From Actinoplanes sichuanensis (GTDB lineage Bacteria; Actinomycetota; Actinomycetes; Mycobacteriales; Micromonosporaceae), in assembly GCF_033097365.1 (NCBI RefSeq), contig NZ_AP028461.1, forward strand, positions 3,782,001 to 3,846,000: a stretch of DNA of 64,000 bases, in the 5' to 3' direction. Positions 10,396-19,030 of this stretch are shown here, piece after piece. Within the stretch, counting starts at the first letter, position 1. Each line of letters begins with the position of its first letter. The position numbers and the translations under genes are program-made. Under the pieces are notes generated by a model that was not told where the DNA came from, did not search any database, and was given only the letters and a program-made list of their open reading frames with translations.

Positions 10396-11079
10396 CGGAT
10401 CCGGGCCGAGCTGCGTGCTCTCCGGCCGGGCCGGCTCACGTCGAGCCTGCTCCGGCCCGGTCTGCACGCCGAACTGATCGAGCTGCTGCGCTGGGTGTGG
10501 TCGGTGACGCCGGCCGCCGACTGGCCGCGCCGGCAGCGGGTGCTGCAGGCCGACATCGTGTCGCGCACCGCGCTGCCGGCCGCGCACGGCTGGTCCGGGA
10601 TGATCCCCACCCTCGGCGCCAAGAAGAAGTGGCTCGGCGACGGGCGGCTCCAGATCGACCGCTACGACCTGCCCGAACGTGACCTGTCGCGGGCCGAGGC
10701 GCTGCTGTTCGTCCCGGTGCACAGCAACGGCTCGTGGGTGGCCTGGACCGAGCCGAGCCGCTACGCGATCATCTACCCGGTCACCGGCGCTCTCGCCCCC
10801 ACCGGCACGACCGCCGTGACCGGGCTGGCCCGCCTGATCGGCGCGAACCGGGCCCGGCTGCTCCGGTCGCTCGACGACCCGCGCTCGACCACCCAGCTCA
10901 CCGCCCTCTCCGGCCTGCCGATCGGTGCCGTCGGCAACCATCTGCGGGTGATGCTCGACGCCGGGCTGGTGCTGCGCCGGCGCGCCGGCCGCGAGGTGCT
11001 GTATTGGCGGACGGCGCTCGGCGACCAGCCGGCGGCCACCGGCGGTCAGAAGCCCTCGGCGCGGCGGGTGCGGGCGTAG
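10396..11079 (+). pseudogene. Truncated ArsR-family (DUF5937-type) regulator
   Basis: About 228 codons: a helical region (IRAELRALRPGR, LIELLRWVWSV, DWPRRQRVLQAD), then a C-terminal winged helix (STTQLTALSGLPIGAVGNHLRVMLDAGLVLRRRAGREVLYW). Intact relatives have roughly 90 more N-terminal residues. Here the sequence starts abruptly where the antisense MFS remnant ends. An in-frame ATG at 10312 lies inside MFS-derived sequence, so a chimeric protein of 255 residues could still be made. The last 34 bp overlap the convergent small membrane gene. Confidence 0.7.
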
Positions 11080-11339
11080 GCGGAGCCGACCAGGTGGGTC
11101 AGGTCCAAGAGGCCGGCCAGGACCACCCAGAACCACTCCCAGCCGACCAGGCCGATGCCCGGGGTGTAGAGCACGATGTAGATCAGGGTCGCGAACGGGA
11201 AGAACAGCAGGCCCAGCAGCGGCCAGATCCACGTGTCGAAGGCGGCGTCGACGAAACGCGGCCGGACCAGCCAGATGAGGAGCAGGGCCAGCCGCGGGAA
11301 GATCCCGGCGAAGATGGCGAACAGACATCCCATGGGCAT
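11046..11339 (-). CDS. Small conserved actinobacterial membrane protein
   Basis: About 97 residues with three hydrophobic helices: MGCLFAIFAGIFPRLALLLIW, WPLLGLLFFPFATLIYIVLYT, and WFWVVLAGLLDLTHL. The pattern of PRLALLLIWL, DTWIWPLLGLLFFP and a tryptophan pair before the last helix is common in small uncharacterised actinobacterial membrane proteins. ATG 11339 fits the usual start of these proteins; ATG 11372 would add 11 basic residues. No function can be assigned. Confidence 0.7.
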   Translation of the reverse strand: MPMGCLFAIFAGIFPRLALLLIWLVRPRFVDAAFDTWIWPLLGLLFFPFATLIYIVLYTPGIGLVGWEWFWVVLAGLLDLTHLVGSAYARTRRAEGF

Positions 11340-11419
11340 GAGGATGCGGCGCAGGTCGGGGCTGCGCCTCATGCGTGGCGGGTGATCCGGGGCCGGTGAT
11401 CAACGGCTGTCATGGAGTG

Positions 11420-12511
11420 ATGTCGGCCTTTCTCGTCCTCGTCGTGGTGGTGGGCGCGCGTTTTCTCGTACCCCTGCTGATCCCGCGGTTTCCGCTGCCC
11501 GCGATCGTGGCCGCGCTGGTGCTGGACGGCATCGACCAGTCGATCTTCCAGGCGTTCGGCTTCGACCCGCCCGGTTACCAGGGTTACGACAAGGCGATGG
11601 ACGTCTACTACCTGGCGATCGCCTATCTGGCGACGCTGCGGAACTGGACGAGCCTTCCGGCGGTACGGGTGGCCCGGTTCCTGTACTTCTACCGGCTGAT
11701 CGGGGTGGTGGCGTTCGAGTTGACCGACTGGCGGCCGCTGCTGCTGATCTTCCCGAACACGTTCGAGTACTTCTTCATCGCGTACGAGGTGTACCGGCTG
11801 TTCTGGAATCCGGCGCGGGTGGCCGTCCGGTCGTGGGTGCTGACGGCGGCGGCGATCTGGGTGTTCGTGAAGCTGCCGCAGGAGTGGTGGATCCACATCG
11901 CGCAGCTCGACTTCACCGAGACGGTCGCCGAGGTGCCGTGGTTCGGTCCGGCGTGCGTGGCCGGTCTGGTGCTGCTCGGGCTGGGGTACTGGTTCGTGGT
12001 CCGGCCGAGGCAGGCACCGCACGACTGGTCGTGGCACGTCGCCGCCGATCCGCTGCCGGCGGGCGCGGTCACCGTCGCCGACCGCAACCGGTGGGTGGCC
12101 GACCATGGTCGGCTGTGGTCGGCGGGCACGCTGGAGAAGGTGACGCTGATCGGTCTGCTGTGGGTGATCTATGCGCAGGTGCTGCCCGGCACGACCGCCA
12201 CGCCGATCCAGCTGTTCGCCGGGACCACGGTGTTCGTTCTGGTGAATGCGGTGATCAGCCTGATCGTGGCCCGGTCGGCTCGCGGTCTGGAGCCGACCGG
12301 GACGGCGTTCGGTCTGCGGGTGCTGCTGAACATGGGTCTGGTGACGGTGGTGTGGTGGCTGCTGCCGGCCGCCGACTTGACCGGCGCGTTCTTCTTCGTC
12401 CTGCTGCTGAGCCTGCTCACTCTCCTGGACGACCGCTACCGTCCGATCCACGAGATGCGCTTCCCGGACACACACGGCTATCTGGCGCGGACCGACAGGG
12501 CCAGCTCGTAG
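11420..12511 (+). CDS. Integral membrane protein of unknown function
   Basis: 363 residues with about nine hydrophobic helices, beginning with SAFLVLVVVVGARFLVPLLI. Aromatic-rich stretches (RVARFLYFYRLIGVV, FPNTFEYFFIAYEVYRLFW) lie between helices. ATG 11420 is taken over the frame's earlier codons because it starts the first helix and has GGAG just upstream. The 3' end overlaps the convergent glycosyltransferase gene by 34 bp. I recognise no catalytic motif and cannot name a family. Confidence 0.7.
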   Translation: MSAFLVLVVVVGARFLVPLLIPRFPLPAIVAALVLDGIDQSIFQAFGFDPPGYQGYDKAMDVYYLAIAYLATLRNWTSLPAVRVARFLYFYRLIGVVAFELTDWRPLLLIFPNTFEYFFIAYEVYRLFWNPARVAVRSWVLTAAAIWVFVKLPQEWWIHIAQLDFTETVAEVPWFGPACVAGLVLLGLGYWFVVRPRQAPHDWSWHVAADPLPAGAVTVADRNRWVADHGRLWSAGTLEKVTLIGLLWVIYAQVLPGTTATPIQLFAGTTVFVLVNAVISLIVARSARGLEPTGTAFGLRVLLNMGLVTVVWWLLPAADLTGAFFFVLLLSLLTLLDDRYRPIHEMRFPDTHGYLARTDRASS

Positions 12512-13626
12512 ATCGCCTCGAGGCGATTCAGGAAGACCGATGGGGTGTACGCGGCGGCCGCCGCCAGGCCGTCGCGGACCGTCTGTGCCCGAAGCGCCTG
12601 GTCGTCGAGCATCCGCAGCAGGGCCGCGGCGAACGCGTCGGGGGTCGGGTCGCAGGTGAGGCGGGTGGTGTCGTCGGCACCCGGCCGGGTCGCCAGGGCC
12701 CGGTCGGCGACCACCACCGGCAGCCCGGCCGCCTCGGCCTCGGCCAGCACCAGGCTCTGCGTGTCGGTGGTCGAGGTGAACGCGAGCACGTCGGCGGCCC
12801 GGTAGAAGTCGGTGACCCGCTCGTGCGGCACCGGCGGGTGCATCTCGACGTGCCCGTTCAGACCGAGCGCGGTGATGCGCCGGTGCAGGTGGCGGCGCTG
12901 CTGCTGGACGCCGACCAGGATCAGCCGGGCCGCCGGGCGGGCGGCCCGCAGCCGGGTGAACGCCTGGAGCAGCAGTTCCGGGTTCTTCTCGGCGGTGCCC
13001 CGGCCGACCGACAGCACCACGTCGCCACCGCCACCGGGTGCCGGACCGGCCGCGACGGTGGTGACCGGGGTCGGCAGGACGCGGATCTCGGCGACCGGTT
13101 CGAATGCGGCGAAGCCGGCCGCGGTCTTGGCCGACGGGGCGACCGCCACCGCCATCCGGGCGAACATGGCCCGGCCCAGGGCCTCCAGACGTAGCCGGCG
13201 CACCCGGCCGGGCCTGGTGAGCTCCAGGAATTCGCGCGGTGACCAGCCCAGTTTCAGGCGCAGCGCGCACCAGGCGGCGCCGGCCGGGATCTCGGCGAAC
13301 AGGTCGGCGTACGCCAGCAGGTCGGTGTGCCAGGTGGCGACCAGTGGCACCCGCCAGGCGGCGGCAGCGCGGAACCCGGTCATCCCGATCGGGCCGGTGG
13401 TCTGCGCGTGGACGAGGTCGGCCGGGTGGGGGGTGAACGGCAGCCCGATCCGGACCTGCCGGAACGGCACCGGCACCGAACGGACGCCGGGGCGCAGCAA
13501 CGGACCCGGACGGTAGAGGTCGACCTCGTGGCCGGCGGCGCGCAGGAGCCGTACCGTCATCTCGGTCGAACGGGTGACGCCGTCCGGGCGTCCGGGGTGG
13601 CTGTCGCAGAAGTGCGCGATCCTCAC
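12478..13626 (-). CDS. GT4-family glycosyltransferase
   Basis: 382 residues with a GT-B fold. The N-terminal acceptor domain starts RIAHFCDSHPGRPDGVTRST; the C-terminal donor domain has VVLSVGRGTAEKNPELLLQAF, RLILVGVQQQRRHL and the GT4 signature EAEAAGLPVVVADRAL. It likely transfers a sugar from a nucleotide-sugar to a membrane lipid or glycan on the cytoplasmic side. GTG 13626 overlaps the acyltransferase stop (GTGA), so the two form an operon. Pairing with PlsC hints at glycolipid synthesis, which is inference. Confidence 0.85.
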   Translation of the reverse strand: MRIAHFCDSHPGRPDGVTRSTEMTVRLLRAAGHEVDLYRPGPLLRPGVRSVPVPFRQVRIGLPFTPHPADLVHAQTTGPIGMTGFRAAAAWRVPLVATWHTDLLAYADLFAEIPAGAAWCALRLKLGWSPREFLELTRPGRVRRLRLEALGRAMFARMAVAVAPSAKTAAGFAAFEPVAEIRVLPTPVTTVAAGPAPGGGGDVVLSVGRGTAEKNPELLLQAFTRLRAARPAARLILVGVQQQRRHLHRRITALGLNGHVEMHPPVPHERVTDFYRAADVLAFTSTTDTQSLVLAEAEAAGLPVVVADRALATRPGADDTTRLTCDPTPDAFAAALLRMLDDQALRAQTVRDGLAAAAAYTPSVFLNRLEAIYELALSVRAR

Positions 13627-14342
13627 GGTGCGGCGAGCCCGGCCGCGATCGCCTCCCGGGTCGCGTCGCGCAGCGCGCCGACGTCCTCGAAGTCGCCCGG
13701 CAGCAATGGAGGCAGCACCTCGACGCGGGCCCGGATGTGCTCGCGCAGCACGAAACCCGAGCGCGGCAGTGCCTGCCGGGTGCCGTGCACGACGATCGGA
13801 TAGACCGGGACGCCGTGCCGTACCGCAAGATCGAAAGCGCCGTTCTTGAACGCCTTGAGGGAGCCGTCGCGGGTGCGGGTGCCCTCCGGGAAGATCATCA
13901 GCGGCGAGCCGGCCTCGAGGTGCGCGTCGCAGAGTTCCATCATCCGCCGCACCGACGTGCCGCTGCCGCGGACCAGCGGCACATACCTGTTGAGCCGCAT
14001 GTTCCAGCCGATCACCGGCACCTGGAAGATCTCCTGCTTGGAGACGTATTTGAACGGCCGGAACAGCGCGAACAGCACCAGGATGTCGATCAGCGAGGCG
14101 TGGTTGGCGACCAGCACGGCCGGGCCGCGCCACGGCAGCCGGTCGCGGTGCTCGACCCGCAGCCGCCACAGCGGGCAGATGTAGACGTAGAACGACGCCC
14201 ACGCCGACGAGTACAGATGCAGAGCCACCCGGCGCCTGTCGAACGGCAGCGTCACCAGCCACACCAGCAGCGCGCCGACGAAGAAGACCGGGCAGGTCAC
14301 CACGATGAAAGCCCAGAACAACACCGAGAAGACCCACAACAT
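13623..14342 (-). CDS. 1-acyl-sn-glycerol-3-phosphate acyltransferase-like (PlsC family)
   Basis: 239 residues. An N-terminal hydrophobic helix pair (MLWVFSVLFWAFIVVTCPVFF) anchors it; the catalytic box is NHASLID (NHxxxxD), and FPEGTRTRDGSLKAFKNGAF is the substrate-binding block. It should acylate a lysophospholipid or related acceptor at the membrane. ATG 14342 opens the first helix; GTG 14378 is an alternative with 12 extra basic residues. It is the first gene of a two-gene operon with the GT4 enzyme and is divergent from the DUF998 gene. Confidence 0.88.
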   Translation of the reverse strand: MLWVFSVLFWAFIVVTCPVFFVGALLVWLVTLPFDRRRVALHLYSSAWASFYVYICPLWRLRVEHRDRLPWRGPAVLVANHASLIDILVLFALFRPFKYVSKQEIFQVPVIGWNMRLNRYVPLVRGSGTSVRRMMELCDAHLEAGSPLMIFPEGTRTRDGSLKAFKNGAFDLAVRHGVPVYPIVVHGTRQALPRSGFVLREHIRARVEVLPPLLPGDFEDVGALRDATREAIAAGLAAP

Positions 14343-14410
14343 GCGGACATCTTTCCGGTACGCCGTACGCGTCGCCACCCCTGATGAGGTCTCGTCGTAG
14401 TCTCCGGTGG

Positions 14411-15109
14411 GTGAACACTGGGAGCCGGGCCCCGGCCGCCTCCGGGGTGCTCGCGGCCGTGCAGATGATCGTGGTCAGCACGGTGGACGGCCTGACCCGC
14501 CCCGGCTACGACCCGATGCGCGCCTGGATCAGCCACCTGTCGCTCGGCGAGTCCGGCTGGATCGGCGCGACCAACCTCGCGACCTGCGGATTCTGGTTGC
14601 TTCTTGCCGGGTTCGGGCTGTACCACCGGGCCGACCGGTGGGCGGCCGGAATGGTCGCGTGGTGTGGGCTGAGTCTGGTGGCGCTGGCCGTCGTGCGTAC
14701 CGATGCGGGGCTCGGTTTTCCGCCCGGGATGCCGGTGGAGCACACCGTTCGTGGGCTGGTCCATCAGATGATCTCGGTCACGCTGGCCGTCGCCGGGATC
14801 GGGGCGGTCGCCCGGCTCGGCCCGCGGCGACCGGCGCTGCTGCTCGCCGGTGTGGTCGCGGTGCTGTTCGCGGCGGCGACCGGGCTGGTGCTGCTGGACG
14901 CGGCCGGGGTGGTGCCCGGCACGCCGAGCGGGCTGCTGGAGCGGGTCGCGTTGTTCGCCGGGTTCGGCTGGATCGGGGTGTTCAGCGGCCGGGCCGCATG
15001 GGGTTCGTCCGGCCGCCGTCGCTCCGCAGCGTCGCCCACCGTCGAGGCTGGGCCAGCGCGTGGGCCAGACGCAGCACGGGGAACAGCGCGAGCTGAATGC
15101 GGCCGGTGA
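14411..15109 (+). CDS. DUF998-family membrane protein
   Basis: 232 residues with six hydrophobic helices. The DUF998 pattern is visible in VDGLTRPGYDPMRAWISHLSLGESGWIGATNL. Function of the family is not known. GTG 14411 is a likely start; the frame is open to 14384. The recognisable family core ends near position 15000 (GWIGVFSGRAAW). The remaining 36 or so codons are low-complexity Ala/Arg/Gly and run antisense to the end of the GT2 gene, giving an unusually long convergent overlap of 128 bp. Confidence 0.75.
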   Translation: MNTGSRAPAASGVLAAVQMIVVSTVDGLTRPGYDPMRAWISHLSLGESGWIGATNLATCGFWLLLAGFGLYHRADRWAAGMVAWCGLSLVALAVVRTDAGLGFPPGMPVEHTVRGLVHQMISVTLAVAGIGAVARLGPRRPALLLAGVVAVLFAAATGLVLLDAAGVVPGTPSGLLERVALFAGFGWIGVFSGRAAWGSSGRRRSAASPTVEAGPARGPDAARGTARAECGR

Positions 15110-15809
15110 CCCAGGCGCGGGCGTAGGCCCCTCGGCGGCCGAGATGCCGTTGATAGGTGTGCTCGGTCATGCGGGTGTAGGAGCTGTAGTCACGGAACCG
15201 GTTCTGGATGCGGCGGGCCGAGGTGCCCGCGCGCATCCCCGGGGCGAACACCGCGGCGAGTCCGGCCCGGTGCAGGTGGATGCCCAGGTCGATGTCCTCG
15301 TGCACGCCGCCGTCGGTGCACAGTTCGGCCCGTACCAGATGCCAGGCCGTTGATCTGATCGCCATGTTGGCGCCGAGCAGCCAGTCGAGCCGGCCGCGGC
15401 CCCACACCCGGCGGAAGAGGGCGTCACCGCCGTCGACCAGACCGGTCGGGGTCATGTCGTAGTAGGTGACGGGGCCGGTCGCGGCCTGCACGATCGTCGC
15501 CGCGAACGTCTCCCGGACCGCCCGTGTCCAGCCGGGATCGAGCCGGGTGTCGGCGTCGATGCGCCCGATGACGTCGCCGGTCGCGGCGTCCAGGCCTCGG
15601 TTGCGGGCGTGCTGCACTCCGGCCAGCGGCTCGTGCAGCATGACGACGCGTCCCGCGTATTCGTCGAGGATCCGTGACGTGCCGTCGTCGGAGCCGTTGT
15701 CGACGACGATGACCTCATGGACCGGCTCGCGCTGGGCGAGGATCGCGTCGAGGCAGGCCCGCAGGAAGTGTTCCTCGTTGTAGACCGGGACGACGATGGA
15801 GATCAGCAT
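14982..15809 (-). CDS. GT2-family glycosyltransferase
   Basis: 275 residues with a GT-A fold: ISIVVPVYNEEHFLRACLDAI, EVIVVDNGSDDGTS, the metal-binding DAD in VIGRIDADTRLDPGW, a GANMAIRS acceptor loop and GGVHEDIDLGIHLHR (the ED catalytic base motif). A C-terminal hydrophobic stretch (RIQLALFPVLRLAHAL) may associate with the membrane. It should transfer a sugar from a nucleotide donor; the acceptor is unknown. ATG 15809 is only 27 bp from the divergent cupin start. Its 3' end overlaps the DUF998 gene by 128 bp. Confidence 0.87.
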   Translation of the reverse strand: MLISIVVPVYNEEHFLRACLDAILAQREPVHEVIVVDNGSDDGTSRILDEYAGRVVMLHEPLAGVQHARNRGLDAATGDVIGRIDADTRLDPGWTRAVRETFAATIVQAATGPVTYYDMTPTGLVDGGDALFRRVWGRGRLDWLLGANMAIRSTAWHLVRAELCTDGGVHEDIDLGIHLHRAGLAAVFAPGMRAGTSARRIQNRFRDYSSYTRMTEHTYQRHLGRRGAYARAWVTGRIQLALFPVLRLAHALAQPRRWATLRSDGGRTNPMRPGR

Positions 15810-15836
15810 GATCCCATCGTCTGACAGGCTGTCGTG

Positions 15837-16325
15837 ATGAGCCGATTGCGAGTAGTGGGTCCCGGCGAGGGGCGCTCGGGTGACCTGGGCGCCATCACCG
15901 TGGATTTCAAGATCTGGGGCGACGACAACGGTGGCGAGTTGGCGATCGTCGAGCACGAGTTCCCGCCCGGTGCGCTCGTGCCGCCGCACATCCACAGCCG
16001 GGAGGACGAGCATTCGATCGTGACCAGCGGCGTGATCGGGTTCCGGTCGGAGGATCGGGAGGTGGTGCTCGGGGCGGGCGGCTACATCACGAAACCGCGC
16101 GGTGAGGCGCACGCCATGTGGAACGCCGGTTCGGAACCGGCCCGGATGATCGAGGTGATCAGCCCGGCCGGGTTCGAGATGTTCTTCAAGGCGGTCGTCG
16201 ACATGGTCGAGGCGGGCGATCCCGACCCGGAGCGGGGCGCCGCGCTGGCCGCCGAGCACGGTCTCGAATTCGTCGACAGGCCGTGGCTGGCCGACGTGGT
16301 CCGCCGGTTCGGGCTGCACGCCTGA
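15837..16325 (+). CDS. Cupin-domain protein
   Basis: 162 residues with a single cupin barrel: metal motif PPHIHSREDEHSIVTSG (HxH...E...), GYITKPRGEAHAMWN as the second motif. This is the set of ligands found in quercetinase-like and related small cupins, but the enzyme or sensor role is unknown. ATG 15837 is preferred; a GTG lies one codon upstream. With so little room before the divergent GT2 gene, a leaderless transcript is likely. Confidence 0.78.
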   Translation: MSRLRVVGPGEGRSGDLGAITVDFKIWGDDNGGELAIVEHEFPPGALVPPHIHSREDEHSIVTSGVIGFRSEDREVVLGAGGYITKPRGEAHAMWNAGSEPARMIEVISPAGFEMFFKAVVDMVEAGDPDPERGAALAAEHGLEFVDRPWLADVVRRFGLHA

Positions 16326-16424
16326 TCTCGCCGGGACCTCGCACCCGGGGTGCAACCGAACGAGGGGTCAAGCCGTTGCGGAGTCCGCCGATGGGAGGGG
16401 AACGGTGGACTCCGGAAGGTGATG

Positions 16425-18362
16425 ATGGTCTCGGCTCGTGGGGCGTCGCGGTGGCTGGCCGGCGTGCTCGCTGTGGTGCTGGCGGGCATGTCCGGCTATG
16501 CGGTGTTCGGTAGCTGGCGCCAGGCCGTGATCGTCTCCGAGCTGGCGCAGGACAGCGCCAACACCGACGCCTACCAGGAGACCGCCTACCTGGTCACCTG
16601 GGAGATGGCGCTGCTGCAGGCGGCGCTGCAGGAACCCGACGGCGAGGAACGTCAGCGGCTGCTCGGCGTGCACCGGCAGACGCAGGTGGCGATGGAGAAC
16701 ATGGCGACCGTCGACGTCGAGGACCCGGAGCTCACCGCGAGCATCGTGAACACCCATCTCGCGCTTAAGCCGCAGCTCAACGCGTACCTGGCCGAACTCG
16801 ACCGGCGTGATCTGGAGGCCGCCGGGGCCCGCCTGGAGGAGACGATCGAGCCGGCCACCAGCGCGATCATGGCCAAGGTGCTCGCCGAGCAGAAGCACCA
16901 TCTCTCCGACCACGCCGTCAAGCAGGCCGACGGGGAGATGGAGTCGCAGCGGCAGCTGTGGGGCAACGGTCTGGCGTTCCTGGTCAGCCTGCTCGTGCTG
17001 GTGCTGTTCACCAGGTCGTCGCGGTCGCACCGGCGCCAGGTGGAGAGGATGGCCGCCACCGACACGCTGACCGGGCTGCCCAACCGCACCGCGTTCGCCG
17101 CCCGGACCGGGGTCGCGCTGGCCGAGGACGCCAGCCACCGCCGGCGGTCGGGCCGGCCGCGCCCGGGCCGGGCCACCGTGCTGGTGGTGAACCTGGACGG
17201 CTTCCGAGACGTCAACGACCAGCTCGGGCACCGGATCGGCGACGTGCTGCTGACCCATGTGGGCAAGCGCTTGCAGGATTCGGTACGCGAGCAGGACTTC
17301 GTGGCCCGGCTGGGCGGCGACGAGTTCGCCATCCTGCTGCGCGACGCCGACCCGGCCATCGGGGAGACCATCGCCACCCGCCTGACCGACGCGTTCGATG
17401 AGCCGTTCGTCATCGACGACATCACCGTCGACCTGGAGGTCAGTGTCGGCGCCGCCACCGCCGGGCCGGGTGAGGACGTGCCGACCGTGCTGCGGCACGC
17501 CGACACCGCCATGACGATCGCGAAGGAGCAGCGTCTGGGTTTCCGCCGGTTCGCCGCCAAGCGCACCGAGGACACCAACGCCCGGCTGAGCCTGCTCGGT
17601 GACCTGCGTCGGGCCCTGGACGCCGGTGACGAGATCTTCCTGCACTACCAGCCCAAGATCGCCATCGGGGACGGTGCGCTGGCGGGTGTCGAGGCCCTGG
17701 CCCGCTGGACGCATCCGACGAAGGGGGCGATCTCTCCGGGCGAGTTCATTCCGGTCCTGGAGGCCACCACGCTGATCCACCGGTTCACCCACCAGGTGTT
17801 GACGCAGGCGCTGTCCCAGGCGCGGGCGTGGCTGTCGATGGGGCACCGGGTGCCGGTGGCGGTCAACATCTCCACCCGTTCGCTGCTCGATCCCGGTTTC
17901 CCGGCCCGGGTCGCGGCTCTGCTGCGCCAGACCGGGGTGCCCGGCGACCAGTTGGGTATCGAGGTCACCGAGTACAGCATCATGAGTGACCCGAACACCG
18001 CCATCGAGGCGCTGCACCGGCTTCGTACGCTGGGGGTGAAGATCTCCGTCGACGACTACGGAACCGGCTACTCCTCGATGACCTATCTGCGGTTGTTGCC
18101 ACTGGACGAGTTGAAGATCGACCGCTCGTTCGTGCAGGACATGAGCACCGACCACGGCAACCGGGCTCTGGTCGCCTCCACCGTCGAGCTCGGCCACAAC
18201 CTGGGTCTGACCGTCGTCGCCGAGGGCATCGAGGACGCTCCGACGCTGGCCGCGCTCAGCGAGATCGGCTGTGACCTGGCGCAGGGTTACCACCTGGCCA
18301 AGCCGATGCCCGCCGACGCCGTCACCGAGAGGCTTCTGCGGCCCGCCGTCACCGCCGCCTAG
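16425..18362 (+). CDS. Membrane GGDEF-EAL cyclic-di-GMP enzyme
   Basis: 645 residues. TM1 (about 8-30), an extracytoplasmic helical sensor region (30-180) ending in KQADGEMESQRQLW, TM2 (about 182-200), GGDEF domain (about 215-380) with intact RLGGDEF, and EAL domain (about 390-640) with VEALARW, VNISTRS, EVTEYS, DDYGTGYS, KIDRSFV and VAEGIED. Both active sites look complete, so it could make or break c-di-GMP. ATG 16425 has GGAAGG 5 bases upstream; ATG 16422 is too close to it. The last 14 bp overlap the convergent gene. The sensor ligand is unknown. Confidence 0.92.
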   Translation: MVSARGASRWLAGVLAVVLAGMSGYAVFGSWRQAVIVSELAQDSANTDAYQETAYLVTWEMALLQAALQEPDGEERQRLLGVHRQTQVAMENMATVDVEDPELTASIVNTHLALKPQLNAYLAELDRRDLEAAGARLEETIEPATSAIMAKVLAEQKHHLSDHAVKQADGEMESQRQLWGNGLAFLVSLLVLVLFTRSSRSHRRQVERMAATDTLTGLPNRTAFAARTGVALAEDASHRRRSGRPRPGRATVLVVNLDGFRDVNDQLGHRIGDVLLTHVGKRLQDSVREQDFVARLGGDEFAILLRDADPAIGETIATRLTDAFDEPFVIDDITVDLEVSVGAATAGPGEDVPTVLRHADTAMTIAKEQRLGFRRFAAKRTEDTNARLSLLGDLRRALDAGDEIFLHYQPKIAIGDGALAGVEALARWTHPTKGAISPGEFIPVLEATTLIHRFTHQVLTQALSQARAWLSMGHRVPVAVNISTRSLLDPGFPARVAALLRQTGVPGDQLGIEVTEYSIMSDPNTAIEALHRLRTLGVKISVDDYGTGYSSMTYLRLLPLDELKIDRSFVQDMSTDHGNRALVASTVELGHNLGLTVVAEGIEDAPTLAALSEIGCDLAQGYHLAKPMPADAVTERLLRPAVTAA

Positions 18363-18993
18363 CGTCGGCGGCGGCGAGGGCGGCGCGGATCCGCTCCCGG
18401 TCCTCGTCGGGCCACGGGCCTGAGGTGGCCAGCGGGATCTCGGTCATGTAGCGCCGTCGGGTCTCCGGGATCCGTGCGGCGACCAGGTCGGGGTTCGTGG
18501 CGGCGGTCGCGTACAGGTTCGGGCCGTCGGCGTAGAACAGGTCCATCACCACGAGTCGGCCGTCGGCGGTGCGCATGACGTTGGCCGGATTGTGGTCCAG
18601 CGGGCCGCACCAGGGCAGTTCGCGTCGGGCCTGTTCGTGGATGCGGCGCACGATGTCGGCGAGGTCGGCGGTGTGTGCGGCCCGGTCGGCGACGGCCCGT
18701 TGGAAGCCGGCGGTCTCGTCCTCGGGGACGGGTCGGAGCCATTCCATGATCTGCAGGTCGCCGCCACCGGCGAGGCGGCGGTGTTCGAACAGGACGGGAA
18801 CCTGGCGGGTGTGTGCGGCCTGGACGTAGAGGGCCGCGGAGTAGGGGCCGGTCGGGTCGAACGGGCTGATCCGGGCGGCGGCCGTGCCGTCGGGTGAGCG
18901 CAGCGCGACGGCCCAGTCGCCGGCGCCGCATCGGCTCCACCCGTCGCGCAGCAGGTCGCGTTCCACCTCACGGTGGTCGGCCTGTCGGGTCAT
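18349..18993 (-). CDS. Kinase-like fold protein (APH/phosphotransferase-related)
   Basis: 214 residues. The region LDHNPANVMRTADGRLVVMDLFYADG resembles the catalytic and metal-binding loops of aminoglycoside phosphotransferase-like kinases, with D...N then a DLF in place of DFG. The N-terminal half (ALRSPDGTAAARISPFDPTGPY) resembles an ATP-binding lobe without an obvious Gly loop. It may phosphorylate a small molecule or be a pseudo-enzyme. ATG 18993 is the only plausible start. Function uncertain. Confidence 0.6.
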   Translation of the reverse strand: MTRQADHREVERDLLRDGWSRCGAGDWAVALRSPDGTAAARISPFDPTGPYSAALYVQAAHTRQVPVLFEHRRLAGGGDLQIMEWLRPVPEDETAGFQRAVADRAAHTADLADIVRRIHEQARRELPWCGPLDHNPANVMRTADGRLVVMDLFYADGPNLYATAATNPDLVAARIPETRRRYMTEIPLATSGPWPDEDRERIRAALAAADARRR

Positions 18994-19030
18994 GGAGGGA
19001 GCCTATGCGGTGCCGGCCGGGACCGCCGGG

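Noticed and set aside
10312..11079. Intact ArsR regulator of 255 residues
   Set aside because: The first 25 or so codons derive from antisense MFS sequence and about 90 usual N-terminal residues are missing.
11369..13828. An 819-codon open frame on the minus strand
   Set aside because: It is antisense or off-frame to the membrane protein and glycosyltransferase genes, which have clear motifs; its composition is typical of a GC-rich shadow frame.
16368..18293. 641-codon minus-strand frame opposite the GGDEF-EAL gene
   Set aside because: Shadow of a gene with complete catalytic motifs; no motif of its own.
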